Assembly (NCBI GenBank): GCA_910579775.1
Contig: CAJTUE010000005.1
Coordinates: forward strand, 1-64,000
Reading direction: 5' to 3'
Source of the DNA: an uncultured Oscillospiraceae bacterium
GTDB taxonomy: Bacteria; Bacillota; Clostridia; Oscillospirales; Oscillospiraceae
Length of the DNA stretch: 64,000 bases
Each line of letters opens with the position of its first letter. Position 1 is the stretch's first letter. Of the stretch, positions 30,171 through 39,125 are shown piece by piece. The translations under genes were made by a program, and so were the position numbers. Under the pieces are notes generated by a model. The model saw only the letters and a list, made by a program, of their open reading frames with translations, did not search any database and was not told where the DNA came from.

Positions 30171-31475
30171 ATGCTGGACATTCGCTTTATTCGAGAAAAC
30201 CCTGAAGTGGTCAAGGAAAACATCCAGAAGAAGTTCCAGGGCGCCAAGCTTCCCCTGGTGGACGAGGTCATTGCCTTGGACGGGGAAAACCGCGCTGCCA
30301 TGAGCGAGGCCAACGACCTGCGGGCGGCCCGCAACACCCTCTCCAAGCAGGTGGGTATGCTGATGGGCCAGGCAAAAAAAGACCCCTCCAAGCTGGCAGA
30401 GGCGGAGGAAGCCAAGGCCCAGGTAAAGGCCAACGCCGACCGTCTGGCGGAGCTGGAGGCCAAGGAGACCGAGCTGGCCCAGAAGATCCGCCGCATCCTG
30501 CTCCAGATCCCCAACATCATCGATCCCTCCGTGCCCATCGGTCCCGACGACAGCGCCAACGTAGAGGTGGAGCGGTTTGGTGAGCCGGTCACCCCGGACT
30601 TTGATATCCCCTACCACACCCAGATCATGGAGTCCTTTGACGGCATTGACATGGACGCCGCCGGGCGGGTGTCCGGCAACGGATTCTACTATCTGCTGGG
30701 GGACATTGCCCGTCTCCATGAGGCGGTGCTGGCCTACGGCCGGGACTTTATGATCTCCAAGGGCTTCACCTACTGCATCCCCCCCTTCATGATTCACGGC
30801 AACGTGGTGGAGGGGGTCATGTCCCAGACGGATATGGACGCGATGATGTATAAGATTGAGGGGGAGGATCTCTACCTCATCGGCACCAGCGAGCACTCTA
30901 TGATTGGGCGGTTCATTGACCAAATCATCCCCGCTGAGAAGATGCCCCAGACGTTGACCTCCTACTCCCCCTGCTTCCGCAAGGAGAAGGGCTCCCACGG
31001 CTTGGAGGAACGGGGGGTCTACCGCATCCACCAGTTTGAAAAGCAGGAGATGATCGTGGTTTGCGCCCCCGAGGAGTCTATGGACTGGTACGAAAAGCTG
31101 TGGAAATACTCCGTGGAGCTGTTTCGCAATTTTGACATCCCCGTGCGCCAGCTGGAGTGCTGCTCCGGCGACCTGGCCGATCTGAAGGTAAAATCCTGCG
31201 ACATCGAGGCGTGGTCCCCCCGGCAGCAGAAGTATTTCGAGGTGTGCTCCTGCTCCAACCTGGGGGATGCCCAGGCACGGCGGCTGAAGATCCGCTATAA
31301 GGACGCCGAGGGCAAGACCCAGCTGGCCCACACCCTCAACAACACCTGCGTGGCCCCACCCCGGATGCTTATCGCTCTGCTGGAAAACAACCTCCAGGCT
31401 GACGGCAGTGTGAAGATCCCCAAGGTGCTCCAGCCCTACATGGGCGGGAAGGAAGTTCTGACGCCCAAGGTGTAA
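30171..31475 (+). CDS. serS: Seryl-tRNA synthetase
   Basis: This class II synthetase charges tRNA-Ser (and tRNA-Sec where present). The 434-residue protein has the N-terminal coiled-coil arm (about 30-105) and the catalytic core with motif 2 'CFRKEKGSHGLEERGVYRIHQFEKQE' and motif 3 'NNTCVAPPRMLIALLEN'. The length is normal. GAGG lies upstream of the ATG. No T-box leader was found in the short gap before it. Confidence 0.97.
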   Translation: MLDIRFIRENPEVVKENIQKKFQGAKLPLVDEVIALDGENRAAMSEANDLRAARNTLSKQVGMLMGQAKKDPSKLAEAEEAKAQVKANADRLAELEAKETELAQKIRRILLQIPNIIDPSVPIGPDDSANVEVERFGEPVTPDFDIPYHTQIMESFDGIDMDAAGRVSGNGFYYLLGDIARLHEAVLAYGRDFMISKGFTYCIPPFMIHGNVVEGVMSQTDMDAMMYKIEGEDLYLIGTSEHSMIGRFIDQIIPAEKMPQTLTSYSPCFRKEKGSHGLEERGVYRIHQFEKQEMIVVCAPEESMDWYEKLWKYSVELFRNFDIPVRQLECCSGDLADLKVKSCDIEAWSPRQQKYFEVCSCSNLGDAQARRLKIRYKDAEGKTQLAHTLNNTCVAPPRMLIALLENNLQADGSVKIPKVLQPYMGGKEVLTPKV

Positions 31476-31501
31476 AAAACAACAAAAAAGGAGGAAAAAG
31501 C

Positions 31502-31936
31502 ATGAAGGAAAAGAAGGGCTTTTTCGGGGAATTCAAGGAATTTATTGCCCGCGGGAACGTGATGGACATGGCCGTCGGCGTCATTATCGGCGGCGCGTTC
31601 GGCAAAATCAGCACGTCCCTGGTCAACGACATCATCATGCCCCTTATTTCCATGCTGACCGGAGGGGTGGATTTCTCCGCTTGGAAGTGGGTGCTCAAGG
31701 CCGCCGTAGGTGAGACGCCCGAGGTGGCGGTAAACTTCGGCGTGTTCCTGGCCACCATTTTGGACTTTATCATCATAGCCTTTGCCGTGTTCTGCATGAT
31801 CAAAGCCATCAACCACCTCCACCGCAAGAAGGCGGAGGCTCCCGCCGAGCCCGAGCCGGAGCCCACCCCTGAGCCCTCCGCCGAGGAAGCGCTGCTCACC
31901 GAGATCCGCGACCTGCTGAAGGAGCAGAAAAGCTGA
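31502..31936 (+). CDS. mscL: Large-conductance mechanosensitive channel MscL
   Basis: This is the emergency osmotic release channel. The 144-residue protein has the cytoplasmic N-terminal helix 'FFGEFKEFIARGNVMDMAVGV', pore helix TM1 (about 20-45), TM2 (about 78-104) and a charged C-terminal bundle. A Pro/Glu-rich linker ('EPEPEPTPEPSAEE') precedes the final helix. A strong AAGGAGG site is present. The stop overlaps the start of the following small gene. Confidence 0.96.
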   Translation: MKEKKGFFGEFKEFIARGNVMDMAVGVIIGGAFGKISTSLVNDIIMPLISMLTGGVDFSAWKWVLKAAVGETPEVAVNFGVFLATILDFIIIAFAVFCMIKAINHLHRKKAEAPAEPEPEPTPEPSAEEALLTEIRDLLKEQKS

Positions 31937-32166
31937 TGGCCCAACCTGAAAAAGACATGTCCACACCGGACGCGCAGCTCTCCGGGGCGGATGCCGCCGA
32001 ATCGGCCTCCCCTGCCCCGTCGGAGGAGCTGCAGCCCCAGGTCCCGCCCCGGCCACAGTACACCACCTTCCAGCGTGTCCTTGCCCTGCTGGGAGCCATC
32101 TTTGTGATCATAGTCACTCTGATGTACACCTACTCCATCGCCACCGGCGACCTCTTTTTCCGATGA
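31936..32166 (+). CDS. Small single-pass membrane protein
   Basis: This is a 76-residue product with an acidic, Pro/Ala-rich N-terminal half and one membrane helix near residues 46-67, ending 'TGDLFFR'. The ATG overlaps the mscL stop (TGATG), and its own stop overlaps the rsmG start, so it is clearly part of the mscL-rsmG unit. No family was recognised. Confidence 0.65.
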   Translation: MAQPEKDMSTPDAQLSGADAAESASPAPSEELQPQVPPRPQYTTFQRVLALLGAIFVIIVTLMYTYSIATGDLFFR

Positions 32167-32867
32167 AAGATCAACTGGTGTTTTTGGCAGCAGGACTGTC
32201 CGCGTTGGGATGTAAACCTGTAAAGGTAGATGCCCTTACGAAATACAGCGCGCTTTTGCTGGAAAAAAATCAGGTGATGAATCTCACCGCCATCACTGAC
32301 CCCTTTGAGGTGGCCACACTTCATATGCTGGACTGCGCTGCCCTGTCCGCTAATCTGCCCCAGGGTGTTGAAAGCCTGGCCGATGTGGGCACAGGAGCAG
32401 GCTTTCCAGGGCTGGTGGTCGCCATTTTGCGTCCTGAATTGGCGGTCACCCTTCTTGACCCGCTGGAGAAGCGGCTCAAATTTATACAGGAGGTTGTTGA
32501 CGCGCTAGGTCTTTCCAACGTCACCCTCCTCCACATCCGGGGAGAGGACGCAGGGCGGGAGCCGGAGCTGCGCGAGCGGTTCGATGTGACCACCGCCCGG
32601 GCGGTGGCCGACCTCACCGTGCTGGGAGAGCTGTGTCTGCCCCTGACCAAGCCGGGAGGCTGGTTCCTGCCCATGAAGAGCGTGGACAGCGGCGGGGAGT
32701 TGGAGACCGCCAAACCCTTTCTTGGCCAGCTGGGAGGGGTTGTCTTGGACCCGCTGGACTATTTGATTCCGGGCACGGCGGTGACCCACCGGATCTGGCG
32801 GGTGGAAAAACGCCGGGCGACCCCGGATCAGTTCCCCCGTAAGTGGGCCAGAATCAAGAAAAAATAA
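32163..32867 (+). CDS. rsmG: 16S rRNA (guanine-527-N7)-methyltransferase RsmG
   Basis: RsmG (GidB) methylates G527 of 16S rRNA; its loss gives low-level streptomycin resistance in other bacteria. The 234 residues hold the Rossmann SAM motif 'DVGTGAGFPGLVVAI' and the family segments 'NLTAITDP' and 'TTARAVADL'. The start overlaps the previous gene by 4 bases and no SD is visible, so translation is probably coupled. It is last in the operon before a strong terminator, near soj-spo0J as in other Firmicutes. Confidence 0.95.
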   Translation: MKDQLVFLAAGLSALGCKPVKVDALTKYSALLLEKNQVMNLTAITDPFEVATLHMLDCAALSANLPQGVESLADVGTGAGFPGLVVAILRPELAVTLLDPLEKRLKFIQEVVDALGLSNVTLLHIRGEDAGREPELRERFDVTTARAVADLTVLGELCLPLTKPGGWFLPMKSVDSGGELETAKPFLGQLGGVVLDPLDYLIPGTAVTHRIWRVEKRRATPDQFPRKWARIKKK

Positions 32868-32886
32868 AAACCTAACAAAAACCACA

Positions 32887-32914
32887 AAAACCCCGTTGCC
32901 AGCAACGGGGTTTT
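32887..32914 (+). terminator. Terminator after rsmG
   Basis: AAAACCCCGTTG and CAACGGGGTTTT form a perfect 12-bp stem with a 4-base loop, followed by further A/T. Confidence 0.9.
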
Positions 32915-32985
32915 ATGATATCATAACTATGGGATTATATTCTGGTGGCATTTGGGCCATCATCCCGGAGAGGAGGGGCTCCCCT

Positions 32986-33723
32986 ATGTCCACATCTGTC
33001 GCCGTTACCTCGGGCAAGGGAGGCACCGGCAAAACCTCCTTTACCGCCGCGGTGGGTTCCTGCCTGGCCGCCTTGGGGCAAAGGGCCCTGTGCATCGACA
33101 TGGACATTGGCCTTCGCAACCTGGATATCGCCTTGGGCATGTCCGATCTGGCGGTGATGGACTTTACCGACGTGATCGAGGGCCGCTGTGCCTTTGAGCG
33201 GGCGGTGGTGGAGCACCCGAAGATCCCTGGACTTTTCCTTCTCACCGCTCCCTTTACCCTTCCCCTGGGCCTCACACCCCAGCATGTCGCCGCTCTGGTG
33301 GCACGGGCCAAGGAGGACTTTGACTTTGTGCTCATCGACTGCCCCGCCGGACTGGGAGACGGCTTTCAGTTGGCCGCGGGAGCTGTGGACCGTGCAGTGG
33401 TGGTCTCTATGACCGACCCCTCCGCCCTGCGGGACGCCCAGCGCACCGTCATGGAGCTCTCCCCTAAGATCGAGACCCTGCACCTGGTGATGAACCGGGT
33501 CCAGCCCAAACTGATCCGCAAGCTCCACACCAACATTGACCAGGCCATGAACACCGCCGGCCTGCCCCTTTTGGGGGTGGTGCCCGAGGACCTTACCGTC
33601 ACCCTGGCCGCCGGTGAGGGCACTCCCCTGGTCTTGGCCCACCGCAAGGGCGCGGCGCGGGTGGCCTACCTCAACATTGCCAAGCGGCTTATGGGCCGTC
33701 AGGTGCCCTTGCTGATGACGTGA
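32986..33723 (+). CDS. MinD-like ATPase
   Basis: This is a MinD/ParA-superfamily ATPase, in most relatives a regulator of division-site placement. The ATG at 32986 has GAGGAGGGG upstream. The 245 residues contain deviant Walker A 'GKGGTGKTSF' (10-19), the MinD-type segment 'DMDIGLRNLDIALGM' and 'FDFVLIDCPAGLGDGF'. The C-terminus 'AYLNIAKRLMGRQVPLLM' could form the amphipathic membrane helix of MinD, but it is atypical. No minC, minE or divIVA is adjacent, so an exact Min role is unproven. Confidence 0.85.
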   Translation: MSTSVAVTSGKGGTGKTSFTAAVGSCLAALGQRALCIDMDIGLRNLDIALGMSDLAVMDFTDVIEGRCAFERAVVEHPKIPGLFLLTAPFTLPLGLTPQHVAALVARAKEDFDFVLIDCPAGLGDGFQLAAGAVDRAVVVSMTDPSALRDAQRTVMELSPKIETLHLVMNRVQPKLIRKLHTNIDQAMNTAGLPLLGVVPEDLTVTLAAGEGTPLVLAHRKGAARVAYLNIAKRLMGRQVPLLMT

Positions 33724-33775
33724 TCCCGGCTGTTCCCGCCACAGGCGGAATTTATAAACGAAAGGTGTGCTTTTC

Positions 33776-34192
33776 ATGACGATCGCCTTAATGAGCCATG
33801 ACAGAAAAAAGGAATTGATGGTACAGTTTTGCACCGCGTACAGCGGCATTCTGGCCAAGCACACCGTCTGCGCCACCAGCGCCACCGGTCGTCTGGTGGA
33901 GGAGGCCACCGGCCTGAAGGTCCACCTGTTCCTCCCCGGCGGACAGGGGGGCGCCCAGCAGATCGGCGCGCGCATCGCCTATAACGAGATCGACATGGTG
34001 CTCCTCTTTGCCGACCCCCAGGTGGAGCCCGAGGACGCCGACCTTCACTATATCATTCAGACCTGCGACCAGTATAACGTCCCCTGCGGCACCAACGTGG
34101 CCACAGCCGAGATGCTCATTCTGGGCCTGGACCGGGGCGACCTGGACTGGCGCAGCGTGCTCAATCCCAATTCTACTCCCTTTACGCTGTAA
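33776..34192 (+). CDS. mgsA: Methylglyoxal synthase
   Basis: MgsA converts dihydroxyacetone phosphate to methylglyoxal, a bypass of lower glycolysis under phosphate limitation. ATG 33776 (AAAGGTG upstream) gives 138 residues starting 'TIALMSHDRKKELM' as in the family. Catalytic and phosphate-binding parts are visible: 'TSATGRLVEEATGL', 'LPGGQGGAQQIGARI' and 'FADPQVEPEDADL' with the catalytic Asp. The length is close to the usual 130-150. Confidence 0.95.
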   Translation: MTIALMSHDRKKELMVQFCTAYSGILAKHTVCATSATGRLVEEATGLKVHLFLPGGQGGAQQIGARIAYNEIDMVLLFADPQVEPEDADLHYIIQTCDQYNVPCGTNVATAEMLILGLDRGDLDWRSVLNPNSTPFTL

Positions 34193-34235
34193 GAAGCGTG
34201 AGCGTGACAGCCCAAACACGAAGGATGTGACCCCC

Positions 34236-35603
34236 ATGCCCATTCAAAAGCCCCGCACGCTCTCCGGCTTCATGGAGCTTTTGCCCCAGAAGCAGGTGCT
34301 GTTCGATGCTATGGTGGAAAAACTGCGCAGGACCTATTCCCTTTACGGCTTTTCCCCCCTGGACACCCCTGTCATCGAGGCCAGCGAGATCCTGCTCACC
34401 AAAAGCGGCGGCGAGACGGAAAAACAAATATACCGCTTTACCAAGGGGGACAGTGATCTGTCCCTTCGTTTTGACCTGACCGTCCCCCTGGCCAAGTACG
34501 TGGCCCTCCACTACAACGACCTGGCCTTCCCCTTCCGCCGCTTCCAGATCGGCAAGGTCTACCGGGGGGAGCGGGCCCAGCGGGGCCGCTTCCGGGAGTT
34601 TTACCAGGCGGACATCGACGTGATCGGCGACGGCGCGTTGGATATTTTGAACGACGCCGAGATGCCCGCCATTATCTACCGGGCCTTTACCTCCCTGGGC
34701 CTGGACCGCTTCGTCATCCGGGTGAACAACCGCAAGATTTTAAGCGGCTTTTACGCCATTATTGAGGAGGAGGACAAGGCCCCTGAGATCATGCGCCTGG
34801 TGGACAAGGTCGAGAAGATCGGCCTGGAAAAGGTGGGCCTCATGCTGGTGGACGATCTGAACATCAGCGAGGACACCGTGGGCGAGATCGTGGAGTTCAT
34901 GGCCATCAAGGGCAGCAACCAGGAGGTCCTGACCGCTTTGGAGGAATACCGCGGCCGCAACGAGGCCTTTGACCAGGGTCTGGACGAGCTGAAGACCGTC
35001 TGCCGCTACCTGGTGGACTTTGGCGTACCCGAGACCCATTTTGCCATTGACCTGTCCATCGCCCGTGGGCTGGACTACTACACCGGCACAGTCTACGAGA
35101 CCCGGCTCCTGGACTACCCCGAGATCGGCTCTCCCTGCTCCGGCGGCCGGTATGACAACCTGGCGGCGTATTACACAGAAAAGCAACTCCCCGGCGTGGG
35201 CATCTCCATCGGTCTCACCCGGCTCTTTTATGTGCTGGACGAGCAGGGCCTCCTGAACCCCGACGCCCTCACCGCCCCCGCAGAGGTGCTGGTCCTGCCC
35301 ATGACCGACGATCTGGCGCCTGCCGTAACCCTGGCCACCCAGCTGCGGGAGGGAGGCATTCCCACCCATCTCTATCACGAGTCCAAGAAATTTAAGCAAA
35401 AGCTTTCCTACGCCGATAAGCTTGGCGTTCCCTTCGTGGCCCTGCTGGGGGAGGATGAGCTGGCCCAGGGCAAGGTCGCTTTGAAGGACATGTCCTCCGG
35501 GGAACAGCTCCTGCTTCCCGCCGAGGAGGCCGTCCGTCACATCCATACCGCGCTGGCGGCGCGCAGAAGCGCACCGCCCATTCAGGAGAAAAACTATGTG
35601 TAA
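34236..35603 (+). CDS. hisS: Histidyl-tRNA synthetase
   Basis: This class II synthetase has 455 residues. The start is ATG 34236 with GAAGGA upstream. Motif 2 lies at 'FQIGKVYRGERAQRGRFREFYQADIDVIG', the His-A loop at 'ARGLDYYTGTVYE' and motif 3 near 'GVGISIGLTRL'. The C-terminal anticodon-binding domain is complete. Its 3' end overlaps the SLH-parvulin gene by 8 bases. hisZ or other His biosynthetic genes are not adjacent, so this is the tRNA enzyme. Confidence 0.95.
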   Translation: MPIQKPRTLSGFMELLPQKQVLFDAMVEKLRRTYSLYGFSPLDTPVIEASEILLTKSGGETEKQIYRFTKGDSDLSLRFDLTVPLAKYVALHYNDLAFPFRRFQIGKVYRGERAQRGRFREFYQADIDVIGDGALDILNDAEMPAIIYRAFTSLGLDRFVIRVNNRKILSGFYAIIEEEDKAPEIMRLVDKVEKIGLEKVGLMLVDDLNISEDTVGEIVEFMAIKGSNQEVLTALEEYRGRNEAFDQGLDELKTVCRYLVDFGVPETHFAIDLSIARGLDYYTGTVYETRLLDYPEIGSPCSGGRYDNLAAYYTEKQLPGVGISIGLTRLFYVLDEQGLLNPDALTAPAEVLVLPMTDDLAPAVTLATQLREGGIPTHLYHESKKFKQKLSYADKLGVPFVALLGEDELAQGKVALKDMSSGEQLLLPAEEAVRHIHTALAARRSAPPIQEKNYV

Positions 35604-37011
35604 AGTAAAATTCCTTGTCGCCTTTCTGTTTGCTTTTTGTTTTTCGGTTGCGTTGCCCTCTGCCGCCTTGGCAGCCGGTAGTTTCCCGGCCGTCAACACC
35701 TATCAAAGCGGTTACTATCACGACGTGCCTGCGGGAGAGTGGTACGCTGACGCAGCCAAGCTCTGCTACGAAACCGGCCTGATCACCGGCACTCGGGCCA
35801 ACCTCTTTAGTCCCAACAACGCCGTGACCGTGGGCGAGGCAGCCGCTATCTCCGCCCGGATCTCCGCCTCTATTGATGGCGGGACCATTCGGGAGCAGCG
35901 GGAGGGTGAGGCGTGGTACCAGCGGTATGTAGATTTTTTGGAGGATCGCGCCGTGGCCGTCCCCACCCCCACACAAAACGCTTCCCGCAGCCAATTTTTC
36001 CACCTGCTGGCCGCCGTGGTACCTCCCCGGCAGCTGGAGGCGATCAACTCCATTGAAACCTTGCCCGACACCGACGACCCGGATGTTTTGCGTTTCTATA
36101 ACGCCGGCATCCTTACCGGGACCGACGTGACCGGAACCTTTTCCGGCAGCCGGGGCCTGAAGCGCAGCGAATGCGCCACGATGGTCGCCCGGATCATTGA
36201 CCCAAATCTGCGCCAAACCTTTGCCCCCCAGGCAGATCAAACGCCTCCGGTCCTCTCTGCCAAGGATGAGCTTTTACAGACAGAGGCGGTGCGGGTCAAC
36301 GGCATATCCGTAAGCTTTGAAAAATACCTGAGCGTCCTGAACGACTGCATTGCCGAGACTGACGCCTCCCTCAAGGCAAACTCCGGCAAGGGATTGGACT
36401 GGACCGCCAAATATTCCGACGTAGACGATTTGCCGGCTTACTTTAAGGAAATGGCCCTGAGCCGGGTAGTGGAAACCTCCCTGGAGGAGGCCCAGGCCAA
36501 AGCGTTGGGCTGTTCGGTGGAGGCTCTGCCTGCGGTCCTTACCCCCGATCCCTCCAAGGATCTGGACCGGATCTACTGCGCCAAGCACATCCTGGTTGCC
36601 GATGAACAGACCGCCAATGCCATTGTCGCCCTGCTGAAGGCCAGCCCCTCCCTAAACACCTTCGACGCGCTTTTGACCCAATATGGCACCGACCCAGGGA
36701 TGAAAGCCGACTCCCGCGGGTATATTTTTACCGACGGGGATATGGTAGCGGAATTTGAAAACGCAGTGAAGGCGCTCGATCTCGGCGCGTGCTCCAATGT
36801 TCCTGTAAGATCCTCCTTTGGTTATCATGTGATCCTCCGTCTGGATCCCACCACCCGTCCGGGTTGGGAGCAGGCATGGCAGGAGCGAAAGTATACCGAC
36901 CTTGTCGACCAGTGGATGGAGGGGGCAACCATTACCCCAAACACCGCCGAGCTCAATAAACTGGACGTGCAGGCGCGATATGCCGCTTACTTAGCCTCCC
37001 AGGACGGCTAA
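35596..37011 (+). CDS. SLH-repeat protein fused to a parvulin isomerase
   Basis: This exported 471-residue protein joins surface-layer-homology (SLH) repeats to a peptidyl-prolyl isomerase domain. A signal peptide ends near 'ALAAGSF' (about residue 27). SLH-like repeats occupy about 38-205 ('YHDVPAGEWYADAAKLCYETGLITG' and 'LRFYNAGILTGTDVTGTFSG'). A SurA-like region follows, and the parvulin domain is at about 327-416 ('IYCAKHILVADE' to 'FGYHVILRLD'). SLH repeats bind secondary cell-wall polymers, so the foldase would be held on the wall rather than lipid-anchored like the parvulin at 7389. CAGGAG precedes the ATG. Confidence 0.83.
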   Translation: MCKVKFLVAFLFAFCFSVALPSAALAAGSFPAVNTYQSGYYHDVPAGEWYADAAKLCYETGLITGTRANLFSPNNAVTVGEAAAISARISASIDGGTIREQREGEAWYQRYVDFLEDRAVAVPTPTQNASRSQFFHLLAAVVPPRQLEAINSIETLPDTDDPDVLRFYNAGILTGTDVTGTFSGSRGLKRSECATMVARIIDPNLRQTFAPQADQTPPVLSAKDELLQTEAVRVNGISVSFEKYLSVLNDCIAETDASLKANSGKGLDWTAKYSDVDDLPAYFKEMALSRVVETSLEEAQAKALGCSVEALPAVLTPDPSKDLDRIYCAKHILVADEQTANAIVALLKASPSLNTFDALLTQYGTDPGMKADSRGYIFTDGDMVAEFENAVKALDLGACSNVPVRSSFGYHVILRLDPTTRPGWEQAWQERKYTDLVDQWMEGATITPNTAELNKLDVQARYAAYLASQDG

Positions 37012-37071
37012 CGCCGTCTTTGTGATAACAGCAAGACGAAAATAAAGCATAAATACGTGGAGTTGATGAAG

Positions 37072-38871
37072 ATGGAACAGATCAAAACCGCCTACCGGAC
37101 CCACACCTGCGGCCAGCTGCGCATGGCCGACGTGGGAACCAAGGTCACCCTTGCCGGGTTTTTGGAGAACCTTCGCGAGGTAGGCGCCAACTTGGGCTTC
37201 GCCGTTCTCCGGGACTTTTTTGGCCTCACCCAGATCGTCATCGAGACGGAGGAGATGATGACCGCCTTCAAGGCCCTCAACAAGGAATCCACCATTCAGG
37301 TGGTGGGCGTGGTCCGGGAACGGGACAGCAAAAATCCCAACATGCCCACCGGCGACATCGAGGTCCTGCCCGAGGCCCTTACCGTTCTGGGCCGCTGCCG
37401 CCACAACGAGCTGCCCTTCCAGGTCCCCCGCTCCCGGGAGGCGGACGAGTCCGCCCGGCTCAAGTACCGCTACCTGGATCTGCGCAACCCCGAGGTAAAG
37501 GCCAACATCATCCTCCGCTCCCAGGTGGTCGCCGCTCTGCGCGCGGCCATGATCGACCAGGGCTTTATGGAGATCACCACCCCCATCCTCACCGCCTCCT
37601 CCCCTGAGGGAGCCCGGGACTACCTGGTCCCCAGCCGCAAGCACCCCGGAAAATTCTACGCGCTCCCCCAGGCCCCCCAGCAGTTCAAGCAGCTACTAAT
37701 GGCCTCCGGCTTTGATAAGTATTTCCAGATCGCCCCCTGCTTCCGGGACGAGGACGCCCGGGGCGACCGCTCCCCCGGCGAGTTCTACCAGCTGGACATG
37801 GAGATGGCCTTTGCCGACCAGGATGACGTATTCGCCGTGCTGGAGACCGTCCTGCCCCCCATCTTTGCCAAGTTTGGCAAGTATAACACCGCCTCCTCCG
37901 CCCCCTTCACCCGCATTCCCTTCCTGGAGGCTATGAATACCTATGGCTCGGACAAGCCGGACCTGCGCATCGATCTGCGGCTCACCGACGTGACTCAGCT
38001 CCTGGGCGTCTGCGGCTTTGGTCCCTTTGAAGGGAACGTAGTGAAGGCCGTAAAGGTTACCGGCTTTACGGCGACCCGGAAGCAGATCGATAAGTTGTGC
38101 GCCGACGTGGAGGTGCAGACCGCCCAGAAGACCTATTGGTTCCGCCTGGACGAAAACGGCGAGCTGGTGGGCGGCATCGCCAAGTTTTTGCAGGAGAAAA
38201 AGGCGGAGGTCGTCGCCGCGCTGGGCCTGGAGCCCAACTCCTTTGTGGGCCTGGCCGCAGGGCCTCTGCTCACCGCCCAAAAGACGGCGGGCGTCCTGCT
38301 GAAGATGGCGGCCCAGCTGGCCCCCCAGCACTTCAACAAGGAAACCTACGAGTTCTGCTGGATCGTAGACTTCCCCATGTATGAAATGGGGGAAGAATCC
38401 GGCCAGCTGGAGTTCTGCCACAACCCCTTCTCCATGCCCTCCGGCGGGCTGGAGATCCTGGACAAGGCGGCCCGGGGAGAGCTCGACCCCCTCTCCATCA
38501 CCGCCGACCAGTACGACCTGGTGTGCAACGGCGTGGAGCTTTCCTCCGGCGCGGTGCGAAACCACGACCCGGAGATCATGGTGGAGGCCTTCAAGCTGGT
38601 TGGCCTGGGCGAGGAGGACGTAATGAAAAAGTTCCCCGCCATGTATAACGCCTTCACCTACGGCGCACCGCCTCATGCGGGCATTGCCCCCGGCGTGGAC
38701 CGGATGGTCATGCTCCTGGCAGGAGAGGACTCTATCCGTGAAATCATCCCGTTCCCCATGAACAAGTCCGCCCAGGACCTGATGATGTCCGCCCCCAGCG
38801 AAGTCACCCAGGCTCAGCTGGACGAGCTGCACATTGCTGTGACCGCCACAGAAGAGGAGCCCGAAGCGTAA
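37072..38871 (+). CDS. aspS: Aspartyl-tRNA synthetase
   Basis: This is a bacterial-type class IIb enzyme of 599 residues with an N-terminal OB-fold anticodon domain (about 8-110), catalytic motif 2 'FRDEDARGDRSPGEFYQLD', the bacterial GAD insertion (about 290-410) and motif 3 'GIAPGVDRMVMLL'. Of several in-frame starts, ATG 37072 is best spaced from GGAG. Whether it is discriminating or also charges tRNA-Asn cannot be judged by eye. It is followed by a strong bidirectional terminator. Confidence 0.96.
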   Translation: MEQIKTAYRTHTCGQLRMADVGTKVTLAGFLENLREVGANLGFAVLRDFFGLTQIVIETEEMMTAFKALNKESTIQVVGVVRERDSKNPNMPTGDIEVLPEALTVLGRCRHNELPFQVPRSREADESARLKYRYLDLRNPEVKANIILRSQVVAALRAAMIDQGFMEITTPILTASSPEGARDYLVPSRKHPGKFYALPQAPQQFKQLLMASGFDKYFQIAPCFRDEDARGDRSPGEFYQLDMEMAFADQDDVFAVLETVLPPIFAKFGKYNTASSAPFTRIPFLEAMNTYGSDKPDLRIDLRLTDVTQLLGVCGFGPFEGNVVKAVKVTGFTATRKQIDKLCADVEVQTAQKTYWFRLDENGELVGGIAKFLQEKKAEVVAALGLEPNSFVGLAAGPLLTAQKTAGVLLKMAAQLAPQHFNKETYEFCWIVDFPMYEMGEESGQLEFCHNPFSMPSGGLEILDKAARGELDPLSITADQYDLVCNGVELSSGAVRNHDPEIMVEAFKLVGLGEEDVMKKFPAMYNAFTYGAPPHAGIAPGVDRMVMLLAGEDSIREIIPFPMNKSAQDLMMSAPSEVTQAQLDELHIAVTATEEEPEA

Positions 38872-38874
38872 AAA

Positions 38875-38905
38875 ACAGGGGGACAGTCTGAGACTGTCCC
38901 CCTGT
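38875..38905. terminator. Bidirectional terminator after aspS
   Basis: A perfect 14-bp stem (38875-38888 with 38892-38905) has a 3-base loop. On the minus strand it is followed by TTTTTT, so it also ends the small minus-strand gene at 38950. Confidence 0.9.
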
Positions 38906-38949
38906 GTGTTTGACGGGCGGGGTAGATCCCTCCCGCGGCACGGTCCGCG

Positions 38950-39075
38950 TTACAGGACCATAGAAACACGTCCGATTACCCCAAAGGTGAGCAGGACAGA
39001 CACGCCATAGAGTAATTGGCGGGTGTCGAAGGGCATGTTTACGGTCTTTTCTACCAATGTTTTTACTTTTTCCAT
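38950..39075 (-). CDS. 41-residue membrane peptide under LexA-like control
   Basis: This small gene is on the strand opposite to all its neighbours. ATG 39075 has a strong AAGGAGGAG 6 bases upstream. The 41 codons encode a charged amphipathic N-terminus ('MEKVKTLVEKTVNMPFDTR') and one hydrophobic segment ('LLYGVSVLLTFGVIG', about 21-35), ending 'RVSMVL'. It ends with TAA before the shared terminator. The promoter is a near-perfect sigma-A site covered by LexA-type boxes. Together the features are those of an SOS-induced small membrane protein, either a division inhibitor or a TisB-like toxin. Homology was not recognised, so the function is inference from promoter and size. Confidence 0.75.
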   Translation of the reverse strand: MEKVKTLVEKTVNMPFDTRQLLYGVSVLLTFGVIGRVSMVL

Positions 39076-39125
39076 GGGAAACTCCTCCTTCAGACTTGCT
39101 CGTCCCTATTTTCCTTTTTCTTATA

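Noticed and set aside
32135..32170. Independent ribosome site for rsmG
   Set aside because: No SD is visible before its ATG. The 4-base overlap with the previous gene suggests coupled translation, so the start was kept.
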